Translations under genes and position numbers: made by a program
The notes under the pieces: model-generated
What the model was told of the DNA's origin: nothing
What the model saw: only the letters and a program-made list of their open reading frames with translations
Databases searched by the model: none
Source of the DNA: Pseudoalteromonas piscicida
GTDB lineage: Bacteria; Pseudomonadota; Gammaproteobacteria; Enterobacterales; Alteromonadaceae
Assembly (NCBI RefSeq): GCF_002208135.1
Contig: NZ_CP021646.1
Location: 1,533,501-1,597,500 of the forward strand
DNA: 64,000 bases
Reading direction: 5' to 3'
Shown here: piece by piece, positions 52,703-62,078 of the stretch
How positions within the stretch are numbered: the stretch's first letter is position 1
How the letters are laid out: every line of letters starts with the position of its first letter

Positions 52703-53086
52703 ATGCATTGCCTTTGCGATAAAACGTTAAAACTAACTTATGCCGACGGTGAAGGACATTGCGGTTATCAATGTCAGTCATGTGGTGCGATTTGGCTGCC
52801 GCGCAAATTTGTCCAGTCTATTAAACATACTTATCACTTTAGTTATACCGATTTTATTGCAAACCGGACGCCAGTTGAGCGTGAAGTTTCGCAATTATGC
52901 CCTGATGACGGCCATACACTTACAGACTATACGCTCTTTGAGGTTAATTTCAGCGAGTGCGCTTGTTGTGGTGGTATGTGGTTTGAAAAAGGGGAGCTCC
53001 ATAATTTACTACAAAATTACCAAAGAAGGAGTTCGAACATAAGCGCGCTAGATAAGTTAGATTTTCTGAACTTGCTAAATTTTTAA
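52703..53086 (+). CDS. Zinc-ribbon protein (zf-TFIIB type)
   Basis: 127 residues from the ATG at 52703 with AAGGGAG upstream. Cysteine pairs MHCLC, GYQCQSCGAIW, LCPDDGH and CACCGGMWFEKGELHNLL suggest two zinc ribbons; the last is the zf-TFIIB signature (CxxCxGxWxxxxEL). Usually of unknown, possibly nucleic-acid- or protein-binding function. Inserted between zapC and rlmKL and probably in the same transcription direction group. Confidence 0.8.
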   Translation: MHCLCDKTLKLTYADGEGHCGYQCQSCGAIWLPRKFVQSIKHTYHFSYTDFIANRTPVEREVSQLCPDDGHTLTDYTLFEVNFSECACCGGMWFEKGELHNLLQNYQRRSSNISALDKLDFLNLLNF

Positions 53087-53178
53087 CGTAATTTATCCCC
53101 ATACAACCAAGCTCAACTAATAACTAACGATAACTTGTGTGTTATACTGCGCCCAGTTGAAATTTAAGGGTATTCAAA

Positions 53179-55290
53179 TTGCAATTTATCGCATTGACAT
53201 CTATTGGTGTAGAGCAGTTACTGGTTGAAGAATTAACCGAGTTTGGTTTTGAAATAAACAAGCAAACCGTTGGTTCAGTTAAGTTCACAGGCGCTAATCT
53301 AGACGTACAAAAGTTCTGTATGATGACACGATTTGCAACGCGCGTGATGTTGCTTATCGATGACAAACCAGAAGTTAATGATAAAGATTCTCTCTACAAG
53401 TTTGTTCGTTTTCAGGCATGGCAAGATTGGTTTAGCCCAAAGCAGACCTTTGCAGTAGAGTTTAATGGTACGAACAATGCGCTAAAGAATACGCAATTCT
53501 CTGGTCTGGTTGTTAAGGATGGGATCGTTGACTACTTCAATGACTTGTTTGAACAACGTCCAGATGTTGATAAACAGACACCTGATATTCGCATCATTGC
53601 GAAATTATCTAAGCAAGGCTGTGCGCTATATATCGATTTCTCGGGACCTCGCTTATCTGATAGAGGCTATCGTGACAAGCAAGGTAAAGCGCCAATTCGT
53701 GAACATTTAGCCGCTGCGCTAGTTAAACGTAGTGGCTGGCTTGAAGATACCAATAAGCCGCTTTTTGACCCCTGCTGTGGTTCCGGTACTTTATTGATTG
53801 AAGCGGCATCTATGGCGCTTGGTTTACCTACTAACCTTAATAAAGACTTTGCCTTTAAACGCCTGCCAAGTTTTCGTGAAAGTAAGTTCACCGAGCTTAA
53901 AGCACAATTAAATGTACAACCAGAGCAAAAGAGCTTATGGCTAATCGGCAGTGATATCGATGAACTTGTGCTGTCAATTGCTGAGCGTAATGCCAAGCGC
54001 GCAGGCGTTGAGTCACATATTAAGTTTAAGTTTGAAGATGCCAATCAGCTTAGCCTTGCTGCTAAACGTCCTGGAACTGTGCTGAGTAACTTGCCTTATG
54101 GTGAACGTCTAGGTGGTATGGCTGAAATTATTACGCTCTATCGCAATATGGGGATCGCCTTTAAAAAGCACTATAAAGATTGGAATTTGGCGTTACTTGC
54201 AAGCGAAGAAAGCCTGTTAAAAGTGTTAAAGCTGGCGCGTAAAAAGTCTTATAAATTCAAAAATGGCCCGCTAGACGTGCTGCTTAATCTGTATGAAATG
54301 AATGAAATGCAGGTACAGCAAAATAAACAGAGCAGTGGTCTTAATTTTGAAGGCTCGACTGCGTTTGGCAACCGTTTGAAGAAAAACCTGCAAGGCTTAA
54401 AATCTTGGCTGAAAAAAGAAGACGTCAACGCGTACCGTGTTTATGACGCGGATATCCCGGAGTACAATGTTGCGGTTGATGTATATAACGACAACGCAGT
54501 CATCTTTGAATACAAAGCGCCAAAAGAAATTGACGATAGCGTTGCGCAAAAACGTCTGCAAGATGTGATTACACTTACCGCTGAGCAGCTGAATATCGAC
54601 CCGCTAAACATCGCGGTAAAAGTAAGAAAGCGCCAAAAAGGTCAAGAGCAATACAAGGCCCTAGACAAGCAAAACCGCACTGAGGTAGTAGAAGAGTATG
54701 GTGCTAAGTTTAAGGTTAACCTATTTGATTATCTTGATACTGGTCTCTTCCTTGACCACCGGTTAGCCCGCAAGTTTATTCAGCAACATTCGAAAGATAA
54801 GCGCGTGCTAAATCTGTTTGCATACACAGGTAGTGCTTCTGTGCATGCCGCAGTTGGTGGTGCAAAGTCTGTTACCACAGTAGATATGTCAAAAACCTAT
54901 CTAAAATGGGCAGAGGAAAACTTTGAGTTAAATGGTTTGAAGAATCCACGTTTCAGATTTGAGCAAGCGGATTGCTTAAAATGGCTTGAAAGAGCCGTAG
55001 GTCAATATGATCTGATATTTTTAGACCCACCAACATTCTCTAACTCTAAGCGTATGTCTGACGCATTTGACGTACAAAGAGATCATTTAAAATTATTTGG
55101 GTGGGTAAAGAAAATATTAGCACCGAATGGTGTACTGCTGTTTTCTAACAACAAACGCGGATTTAAAATTGATGAAATGGGACTTGCGGCACTTGGCCTA
55201 ACTGCTGAGGAATACTCATCGCAAACCTTGTCTCCGGACTTTAAACGTAACAAGCAAATTCACAACAGCTGGTTGATCCGTCATGATTAA
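53179..55290 (+). CDS. rlmL: Bifunctional 23S rRNA methyltransferase RlmKL (G2069-N7, G2445-N2)
   Basis: 703 residues from a TTG at 53179 with AAGGG upstream. Order: THUMP RNA-binding domain (~1-160); RlmL N2-methyltransferase domain with FDPCCGSGTLLIEAA and the NLPYGERLG catalytic motif; RlmK N7-methyltransferase domain with LNLFAYTGSASVHAA and FLDPPTFSNSKRM. Fusion of both activities is normal for gammaproteobacteria. Its end overlaps the next gene by 8 bases. Confidence 0.96.
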   Translation: MQFIALTSIGVEQLLVEELTEFGFEINKQTVGSVKFTGANLDVQKFCMMTRFATRVMLLIDDKPEVNDKDSLYKFVRFQAWQDWFSPKQTFAVEFNGTNNALKNTQFSGLVVKDGIVDYFNDLFEQRPDVDKQTPDIRIIAKLSKQGCALYIDFSGPRLSDRGYRDKQGKAPIREHLAAALVKRSGWLEDTNKPLFDPCCGSGTLLIEAASMALGLPTNLNKDFAFKRLPSFRESKFTELKAQLNVQPEQKSLWLIGSDIDELVLSIAERNAKRAGVESHIKFKFEDANQLSLAAKRPGTVLSNLPYGERLGGMAEIITLYRNMGIAFKKHYKDWNLALLASEESLLKVLKLARKKSYKFKNGPLDVLLNLYEMNEMQVQQNKQSSGLNFEGSTAFGNRLKKNLQGLKSWLKKEDVNAYRVYDADIPEYNVAVDVYNDNAVIFEYKAPKEIDDSVAQKRLQDVITLTAEQLNIDPLNIAVKVRKRQKGQEQYKALDKQNRTEVVEEYGAKFKVNLFDYLDTGLFLDHRLARKFIQQHSKDKRVLNLFAYTGSASVHAAVGGAKSVTTVDMSKTYLKWAEENFELNGLKNPRFRFEQADCLKWLERAVGQYDLIFLDPPTFSNSKRMSDAFDVQRDHLKLFGWVKKILAPNGVLLFSNNKRGFKIDEMGLAALGLTAEEYSSQTLSPDFKRNKQIHNSWLIRHD

Positions 55291-55513
55291 ATGTACCTTA
55301 TTCCACACCGATGGTTGTCATCTTTGTGAAGAAGCATTGGCGATGTTAATTCAATTTTTGCTTGAAGCCGAAATTGAACTCGTTGATATCGTCGATAGTG
55401 AAGAGACGATGACGGAATATCAATATAGAATTCCAGTGATAAAAAAAGGCAAGACAGGTCAGGAACTTGGCTGGCCTTTTACTCAACAACAACTACAAGA
55501 ATTTATAGAATAA
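55283..55513 (+). CDS. Glutaredoxin family protein
   Basis: 76 residues, thioredoxin-like fold with the redox motif C-H-L-C in TDGCHLCEEAL and the cis-proline region YRIPVIKKG. DUF836/YbjN-type small glutaredoxin. Overlaps rlmL by 8 bases and is followed by uup after one base, so it is co-translated with both. Confidence 0.9.
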   Translation: MIKCTLFHTDGCHLCEEALAMLIQFLLEAEIELVDIVDSEETMTEYQYRIPVIKKGKTGQELGWPFTQQQLQEFIE

Positions 55514-55514
55514 T

Positions 55515-57431
55515 ATGGATCTCATTCGAATTGCTAAAGCCCAACTGGCTTTTGGTTCACACCCTATACTTGACCAAGCTGATGCCGTTATTGAATCAGG
55601 TGAGCGCGTGTGTATTGTGGGCCGAAACGGTGCCGGTAAATCAACGTTACTGAAAGTACTTGATGATCAAGTTCAACTTGATGATGGTGAAATCAACCGT
55701 GTTGGTGGATTAAAAGTTTCAAGGCTAGAACAAGACCCACCAAAGGGCGCAAATGGGTCGGTTTTTGATTATGTTGCGAACGGTCTACCTGATGTTGCTG
55801 AGCTGCTCATTGAATTTCATGAAGTGAGTGAAAAACTACAAACCAGCCAGTCAGATAAACTGATGACCTCGCTTGAGCGCTTGACTCAGCGATTGGAAAG
55901 CGAAGATGCGTGGCGTTTTGAGTCAAGGATCAAGCAAGTGCTTAGCCAGTTGCAATTAGATGCGAATATGCGTCTAGAAGAGCTCTCCGGTGGCTGGCTA
56001 CGTAAAGTCGCACTGGCCAAAGCGTTGGTGAGCGATCCAGACTTACTGTTACTCGACGAGCCGACTAACCACCTTGATATGCAAAGTGTCATCTGGCTTG
56101 AGCAATTCCTAAAAGAGTTTAAAGGGGGGATCGTGTTTATCTCTCACGACCGTGCCTTTATACGCGCAATGGCGACCCGAATTTTAGATTTAGACCGTGG
56201 CAAGTTGGTTTCATACCCTGGAGATTATGCGCAATATCTAGAACAAAAAGCCCATGATTTAAAAGTGGAAGAGCAACAGAATGCCTTGTTTGATAAAAAG
56301 CTTGCCGAAGAAGAAACTTGGATAAGGCAAGGGATCAAGGCTCGTCGAACCCGTAACGAAGGGCGTGTGCGAGCACTAAAAGCGCTCCGTGTTGAGCGCA
56401 AGCAACGCATCGAGCAGCAAGGTAAAACAGACTTTAACATCGAGACGGCGGATCGTTCCGGTAAGCTGGTATTTGAAGCGAAACATTTAGACAAAGCATT
56501 CCAAGAAAAATGCATTGTGAAGGACTTTTCAACGCTAGTGATGCGTGGCGACCGTATTGGCTTGGTCGGTCCTAATGGAGCGGGTAAAACCACGCTGTTA
56601 AAAATGCTCTTTGGTGATATTAAGCCTGATGCAGGCAGCGTAAAACAGGGCGTGAATCTGGAAGTTGCGTACTTTGACCAATACCGTGAAAAGTTGGATG
56701 AAGAAGCAACCGTGCAGGATAATGTCGCAGAAGGTAAGCAAGAAGTGATGATGGGCGGCCGCTCGCGTCATGTGCTTGGCTATCTGCAAGACTTTTTATT
56801 TCCGCCAGCGAGAGCCCGAACCCCCGTAAAGGCATTATCAGGCGGTGAAAAGAATCGCTTATTACTTGCAAAGCTTTTCCTTAAGCCCTCAAATATTATT
56901 GTGTTGGACGAACCGACCAATGACTTGGATATTGAGACGCTTGAGCTACTTGAAGAAATCTTAAACCAATACCAAGGTACGGTGCTGGTCGTCAGCCACG
57001 ACCGAGAGTTTATCGATAATACCTGTGGCAGTGTTTGGGCGTTCGAAGGCGAAGGCCTGGTGACAGAAATTGTTGGCGGCTATAGTGACTTTGAGCTGTA
57101 TCAGCAAAGACGAGAGCAGCAAAAGAAAGAAGCACAAAAGGTTCATCAAGAAAAGCAGCAACAAACTGAGACTAAAAAGGCTGCTGCGCCTGCTCGTTCA
57201 AATAAACTGAGTTACAAATTAAAACTTGAATTAGAGTCGTTGCCCAGTAAAGTAGAGGAACTTGAAGAGGCAGTGAACAAACAACAAGCACTGGTCAGCG
57301 ATCCAGACTTCTTTAAACAAGATCAAGAAACGACCCACAAGGCATTGAACCATTTGACTGAGCTAGAGTCGAAGCTGGAAGCCGCGTTTGAACGCTGGGA
57401 AGAACTAGAAGCATTACAGAATCAGCAGTAA
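55515..57431 (+). CDS. uup: ABC-F family ATPase Uup
   Basis: 638 residues with two ABC domains: Walker A GRNGAGKST and GPNGAGKTT, signatures LSGGWLRKVALAKA and LSGGEKNRLLLAK, Walker B LLLLDEPTNHLD and IIVLDEPTNDLD, plus the linker between them and a C-terminal coiled-coil domain (KLELESLPSKVEELEEAVNK). No membrane helices. E. coli Uup affects transposon excision precision and ribosome function. Normal position in the pyrD-rlmKL-uup neighbourhood. Confidence 0.96.
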   Translation: MDLIRIAKAQLAFGSHPILDQADAVIESGERVCIVGRNGAGKSTLLKVLDDQVQLDDGEINRVGGLKVSRLEQDPPKGANGSVFDYVANGLPDVAELLIEFHEVSEKLQTSQSDKLMTSLERLTQRLESEDAWRFESRIKQVLSQLQLDANMRLEELSGGWLRKVALAKALVSDPDLLLLDEPTNHLDMQSVIWLEQFLKEFKGGIVFISHDRAFIRAMATRILDLDRGKLVSYPGDYAQYLEQKAHDLKVEEQQNALFDKKLAEEETWIRQGIKARRTRNEGRVRALKALRVERKQRIEQQGKTDFNIETADRSGKLVFEAKHLDKAFQEKCIVKDFSTLVMRGDRIGLVGPNGAGKTTLLKMLFGDIKPDAGSVKQGVNLEVAYFDQYREKLDEEATVQDNVAEGKQEVMMGGRSRHVLGYLQDFLFPPARARTPVKALSGGEKNRLLLAKLFLKPSNIIVLDEPTNDLDIETLELLEEILNQYQGTVLVVSHDREFIDNTCGSVWAFEGEGLVTEIVGGYSDFELYQQRREQQKKEAQKVHQEKQQQTETKKAAAPARSNKLSYKLKLELESLPSKVEELEEAVNKQQALVSDPDFFKQDQETTHKALNHLTELESKLEAAFERWEELEALQNQQ

Positions 57432-57439
57432 GGATTAAA

Positions 57440-59164
57440 ATGAAATTTAAACTTTTAGCCGCGAGTGTCGCCGTAGCCCTTTCACAACAGGCGGCCGCTG
57501 CCACCTATCAGTTAACTGAATTACCAAGACATGATAATAGTAAATATAGCTATGTGTCGGATGCTAATGAAGCTGGAGACGTGATTGGTCATGCTTCCAA
57601 CTTATTTGGTGTCAAGATTGATGTATCGTATATCGACTTCGATGATTCAGCACTCAAAAATTATTATGACAGTACTAAAAAGCAGTACGAGCTGATCGAG
57701 GAAGAAATCACTTTCACACTTGAAGATATTCAAAATAATGATGCAGCTAACACCAATGCTCAAGCTCACGCTTTTATGCTGTCTTATGTTATGAATTCAA
57801 GTAGAGTAGTTAGCCAAGAGTATCAAAGAATTGAAAGAGCAATTTCTTTGACATATAACAACAATACCGCAGAAGAGTTTGTGGTATTTGACGAACAATC
57901 TCCTGATTACGAAGGACTAACGCGCTCTGTCACTAACTATCTTACAAGCATCGCAGAAGACGGTACAATAGTGGGCTGGGGCTCTGCACCTTTTAAAAAG
58001 ATAACTTTTACTCCTGAGGGTGAAACAGAAGAAGAAACTTATTTTGTACGTGATTGGCGAAATAAAGGTATTTTAGTTACACCAGCTGGAGAGAAAATTA
58101 GGTTAGAGCCTGCCTTTACAGAATACGGCGGCCTTTCTCTTGCCACTGATATCAAACAAACTGCTGATGGCGGCTATGTTGTTGTGGGACAAAGTTCGAC
58201 TTCGTTATCGCAAAGAGCCACAGAAAATATAGAAGACAGTTGTGATGGTGTAGATGAGCCAGTCGATGTGTGTATTCAAAGGTTGACCTCGCCATATCAT
58301 ACTAGAGCCTACAAGTGGACATTTGATAATGATTTTAACTTAGTTAGTGCAACCGATCTTGGACTTGGTTTTACACCAGATGAAGATGATGATCGAGCCT
58401 ATTCGAGTTTGGCTTTGGCAACTAATGCGGACGGGTTAACTGTTGGTGAGTCCCGAGTGCGTCGTCAAAGTAATGATGATTTATTGCCATATGGGCAAGC
58501 TGTTTATTATAAAGATGGTGAAATCAAGCGCATCAAAGAAGTTGAAAGCTTTATCGAATACAGCCAAGCAGTTGATGTAAATGACAACGGTACCATAGTT
58601 GGTGTGTTTGGTCGGTCATCGAATGGCTCAAGAGAATATGACTCAACAGGTTTCTATTTTAATGCGAATACCGCCGAGTTCAAAGAAATGCCTGCATACT
58701 TCGAAGGCTCGGCGACGGCAATCACTGATATCAATAATAATGGCTTTGTTGTTGGCCAAGGTGTTACAGAAAAGAGTGGTTCTAACCGTCGTCGAGAAGC
58801 GTTTTTATACGAAATTGGTGCAGAGAAGCTCGTTAATATTAACTCTCTTCTTCCTTGTAAGAGCGATTCTTTCCCTTACACCATTGCAGAAGCCGTGAAG
58901 ATCACTGACGACAATAAGATATATGCGATTGCAACCAAAACGGTTGAAAGACGTAATACGTTAGGTGAAATTGAGAAAGACAGTAAGGGCGAGACTGAGT
59001 ATGAATCAGTAAGCTTACCTGTATTACTTACACCAATTTCTGGTGAACCAGAAAACTGCACACCACCTGAAGCAGAGACGTATGAGCGTCAATCTGCGAG
59101 CTGGTCTTGGCTTAGTTTACTCGCGATACCACTAGTGGCGCTGAGAAGACGCCGTAAAGCCTAA
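57440..59164 (+). CDS. DUF3466 family exported protein with C-terminal sorting-type tail
   Basis: 574 residues. Signal peptide (VAVALSQQAAA), repeated HAF-like strands with DVNDNGTIVGVFG and DINNNGFVVGQG motifs that suggest a beta-propeller, and a C-terminal tail of hydrophobic helix plus basic cluster (WLSLLAIPLVALRRRRKA). The tail looks like a GlyGly-CTERM/rhombosortase or similar surface-sorting signal, but the GG pair is not present (SASWSW precedes the helix). DUF3466 genes commonly follow uup in Alteromonadales. Function unknown; probably surface-located. Confidence 0.82.
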   Translation: MKFKLLAASVAVALSQQAAAATYQLTELPRHDNSKYSYVSDANEAGDVIGHASNLFGVKIDVSYIDFDDSALKNYYDSTKKQYELIEEEITFTLEDIQNNDAANTNAQAHAFMLSYVMNSSRVVSQEYQRIERAISLTYNNNTAEEFVVFDEQSPDYEGLTRSVTNYLTSIAEDGTIVGWGSAPFKKITFTPEGETEEETYFVRDWRNKGILVTPAGEKIRLEPAFTEYGGLSLATDIKQTADGGYVVVGQSSTSLSQRATENIEDSCDGVDEPVDVCIQRLTSPYHTRAYKWTFDNDFNLVSATDLGLGFTPDEDDDRAYSSLALATNADGLTVGESRVRRQSNDDLLPYGQAVYYKDGEIKRIKEVESFIEYSQAVDVNDNGTIVGVFGRSSNGSREYDSTGFYFNANTAEFKEMPAYFEGSATAITDINNNGFVVGQGVTEKSGSNRRREAFLYEIGAEKLVNINSLLPCKSDSFPYTIAEAVKITDDNKIYAIATKTVERRNTLGEIEKDSKGETEYESVSLPVLLTPISGEPENCTPPEAETYERQSASWSWLSLLAIPLVALRRRRKA

Positions 59165-59182
59165 AGTACAACTTAGACGATA

Positions 59183-59207
59183 AAAAAGCCCGTAAGGGCT
59201 TTTTTTG
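59183..59207 (+). terminator. Terminator after the DUF3466 gene
   Basis: AAAAAGCCC-gtaa-GGGCTTTTTTT; stem directly followed by T's, 18 bases after the stop. Confidence 0.93.
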
Positions 59208-59280
59208 TGTTTGAAAAGAAATATTAGCAAATTCAATTCGATATTTAACTCAAGCGGTACAAATCTTAACTATACTGGTA

Positions 59281-59790
59281 TTAGCCTTGGCCGCGACTTT
59301 GCCACGCTTTATTCACTGAACGTCGCCACAGGTAGTCGATACCGAAAAAGCCGATAATGGCGGCAAGTGTTGCGCAGATCAAAGAACCAACGATAAATGC
59401 AGGGCCAATTGTTGTTAGGCTTTGTGCAAGCCATTCCCAACTCGCTTCAAAATGGAATGGTTGTTGTTCTTGGCCAAGCGCAAATACACCGACTAAGTAT
59501 GAGCAATAAAATATAGGCGGCATTGTGAGGGGATTGGTGATCCACACGAGTGCAATAGACAAAGGCAAGTTGACGCGAAATGGAATTGCTAGTGCTGCTG
59601 CCAGTACCATTTGAAAAGGAACAGGGATGAATGCGAAAAATAGCCCCACCGAGAATGCGCCGCGTGCTGAGCGCCGGTTTAAATGCCAGAGGTTGGCATC
59701 ATGCAGTAACTTACCAAAGATTTTTAATGATTTCTGTTGTTTGATTTTATTATGATCAGGTAAAAAGCGTTGAATCGTTTTTTTCGCCAT
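59281..59790 (-). CDS. DUF2062 family membrane protein
   Basis: 169 residues with two to three membrane helices (LFFAFIPVPFQMVLAAALAIPF, TMPPIFYCSYLVGVFAL) and a positively charged N-terminus. RSARGAFSVGLFFAFIPVPFQM and the WITNPLTMPPIFY segment are the DUF2062 signature. Function unknown; often encoded beside comEC. Its ATG lies on the opposite strand 20 bases inside comEC, so the two genes diverge with overlapping 5' ends. Confidence 0.88.
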   Translation of the reverse strand: MAKKTIQRFLPDHNKIKQQKSLKIFGKLLHDANLWHLNRRSARGAFSVGLFFAFIPVPFQMVLAAALAIPFRVNLPLSIALVWITNPLTMPPIFYCSYLVGVFALGQEQQPFHFEASWEWLAQSLTTIGPAFIVGSLICATLAAIIGFFGIDYLWRRSVNKAWQSRGQG

Positions 59791-62016
59791 TTGCAGCTGC
59801 CATCTACTTGGATTCTGATATGTTTTGGAATAATTCTGGGTTGCTTCAGTGCGGTATTTCTTCTCGACAATTGGCGATTAGCCGCAATAAGCATATTCCT
59901 CTACTTCATGGGCCGCTATTCTAAGCTTTTTTGTCCTATATTGGCAGGATTTATTTTAGGGATTTCCATTGGTCTTAGTCATTACCTTGTTTTTTATCAG
60001 CTAAAAACACCAGAAATGTGGCAATCGCAGCTTGTTACAGCTTCGGGTAAAGTTATTGAGGTTGATAATTCTGTGATAGGTGAAGCGTTAAAGGTAAAGC
60101 TTGAGCAAGTTAACGACTACCAGTTTGCGCGTTGGCGTACGGTTAACGCAAAGCTATATCGTGACGCATCAACGCCTATGTTGGCTGTCGGTGACCACAT
60201 TGAATTTACGGTAAAACTTAAGCGTTATCGTAGCCGAGTTAATATCGGACTTTTTAATGCTGAATTGCATGCGTTTAGAAAGCATATGTATTTTAAGGGC
60301 AGCATCAAAACAATCAATTCGGTAATAAAGGACATTACGTGGCGAGATAACTACCGCTTATTCATAGATAAAAAGCTAAATGGGCTAAGCTATGCTTGGC
60401 TGTATTATATTTTGTTAACCGGCGATACAAGCAAAGTCGACCTCGAAAATAAAACACAATTTAGAAGTCTTGGTTTGAGCCATCTGTTAGCGATTTCAGG
60501 GCTTCATATCGGAATGGTATTTGCCATCGCGTTTTTGCTGATAAAAGTCGTGCTGTATTGTACCCCGGTAATAATTTCCCAAGCAGCTAACTTACATCAG
60601 TGGTGTTTAGTTTTTGCGTTACTTTTGTGTTTTGGTTACGTCGTTCTTTGCGGCTACAGCGTATCGGCGACTCGAGCTGTGATCATGGCAATGGTATGGG
60701 TTGCGTGTTACCTCTTTGCCGTGCGACTTAAAGCGCTTCAGGTGTTAACGGTAGCGTTGACTATCGTCTTGATGGTAGACCCATTTTCACTACTCAACCC
60801 AGGTTTATATTATTCCTTTTTTGCGGTTGCGATTATCGTCACGTTAGTGACAAAAGTTGGCCAAGGTTTAGGGGCGAAACTGCTTGCGTTAATCAAGTTG
60901 CAGCTTGCGTTATTTATCTGCTTGTTACCGCTTAATCTGTATTTCTTTTCCGGTGCGAGTATCATTTCATTGGTTGCGAACATCATAGTGATCCCGTTGA
61001 TTTCTATAGTGGTATTTCCGCTACTACTGCTTCATGTTACTGCGTTACACGCTATTGGTTGGCAACTACCTCTTCATTTAGTTGATAATGGACTCGTGGT
61101 TCTTTTTGAGTTATTGCAAAGCTCTCCACTAAGTTGGGTCGATATACCCAGCGTTTCGTCCGTGTTTTTAATAACCAGCTACTTAAGTGCTTTGCTGCTG
61201 TTTTTATTCAGAAATTATCTTGGTTTATTACCCATATTGTTTTTCCTCGTTCAGTATCAATTTCGAGTTTCTCCACTATGGCAAATCGATGTTTTTGATG
61301 TGGGTCACGGAACCGCTGTGTTAGTTTCTCGTGATAACAAAGGGCTGCTCTATGATGTGGGGGCCAAGTATTTCGGTTATTTTTCGATGTTTGAGTTTGT
61401 GATAAAACCCTACCTTTTGAATAATCGAATTACGCTACAAGATACCATCATTAGTCATAACGATGGTGACCATAATGGTGGCGTTGATGACCTTATTGCC
61501 TATGACGGCGGGAAATCCTTACAGCATTTTCACCCAGCAAGTGCTGCTGATAGCTGCGTGCTAGGAACACATCAATTTCAAGGACTAGACGTATCTGTGA
61601 TCTGGCCTCAAGAAGTGTCGAACAATGACAATAATAATTCTTGTGTGGTTCGTATCTCAGATGGGCGCTTTACGCTTTTATTACCAGGAGATATTGAGAA
61701 AGTCACTGAAACTAAGCTGCTTAATCTAGAAAAAGAAGCACTCAAGGCCGATATATTACTGGTTCCGCATCATGGTAGTGGTAGCTCTTCAAGCGAGCAG
61801 TTTATCCAAGCAGTTGACCCAGATATTGCGATATTTTCTCGTGCCTTTTATTCGCCTTGGAAAATTCCCAATAAGAAAGTGATTGAAAGATACCAAAGAG
61901 TAGGGAGCACACTATTGGATACCGCCTTAGATGGCCATATAAAGATCTCAATTTTTGCTCATGAAATTATAGTTGAACGAGGCCGAGAAGTGGAAAATTA
62001 CTGGTTTCTCAGATAA
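59770..62016 (+). CDS. comEC: DNA internalization competence protein ComEC/Rec2
   Basis: 748 residues from a TTG at 59770 (AGGTAAA upstream); a TTG at 59791 is an alternative that avoids the overlap with the DUF2062 gene. N-terminal helices and DUF4131 OB domain, central ComEC competence core (LGLSHLLAISGLHIGMVFAIAF), and C-terminal metallo-beta-lactamase-like domain with DVGHGTAVLVS and SHNDGDHNGG metal motifs, complete for the family. Forms the inner-membrane channel for single-stranded DNA in natural transformation. Followed by msbA and lpxK, the usual order. Confidence 0.95.
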   Translation: MNRFFRHLQLPSTWILICFGIILGCFSAVFLLDNWRLAAISIFLYFMGRYSKLFCPILAGFILGISIGLSHYLVFYQLKTPEMWQSQLVTASGKVIEVDNSVIGEALKVKLEQVNDYQFARWRTVNAKLYRDASTPMLAVGDHIEFTVKLKRYRSRVNIGLFNAELHAFRKHMYFKGSIKTINSVIKDITWRDNYRLFIDKKLNGLSYAWLYYILLTGDTSKVDLENKTQFRSLGLSHLLAISGLHIGMVFAIAFLLIKVVLYCTPVIISQAANLHQWCLVFALLLCFGYVVLCGYSVSATRAVIMAMVWVACYLFAVRLKALQVLTVALTIVLMVDPFSLLNPGLYYSFFAVAIIVTLVTKVGQGLGAKLLALIKLQLALFICLLPLNLYFFSGASIISLVANIIVIPLISIVVFPLLLLHVTALHAIGWQLPLHLVDNGLVVLFELLQSSPLSWVDIPSVSSVFLITSYLSALLLFLFRNYLGLLPILFFLVQYQFRVSPLWQIDVFDVGHGTAVLVSRDNKGLLYDVGAKYFGYFSMFEFVIKPYLLNNRITLQDTIISHNDGDHNGGVDDLIAYDGGKSLQHFHPASAADSCVLGTHQFQGLDVSVIWPQEVSNNDNNNSCVVRISDGRFTLLLPGDIEKVTETKLLNLEKEALKADILLVPHHGSGSSSSEQFIQAVDPDIAIFSRAFYSPWKIPNKKVIERYQRVGSTLLDTALDGHIKISIFAHEIIVERGREVENYWFLR

Positions 62017-62078
62017 TCCATTCAGTTTTAACGATTTGAAAGTTACAATAATGCCATATAGAAAAGTAGAGGCTGGCA

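Noticed and set aside
53667-54044. 125-codon minus-strand ORF
   Set aside because: Antisense shadow of rlmKL; serine-rich product without domain or start signal.
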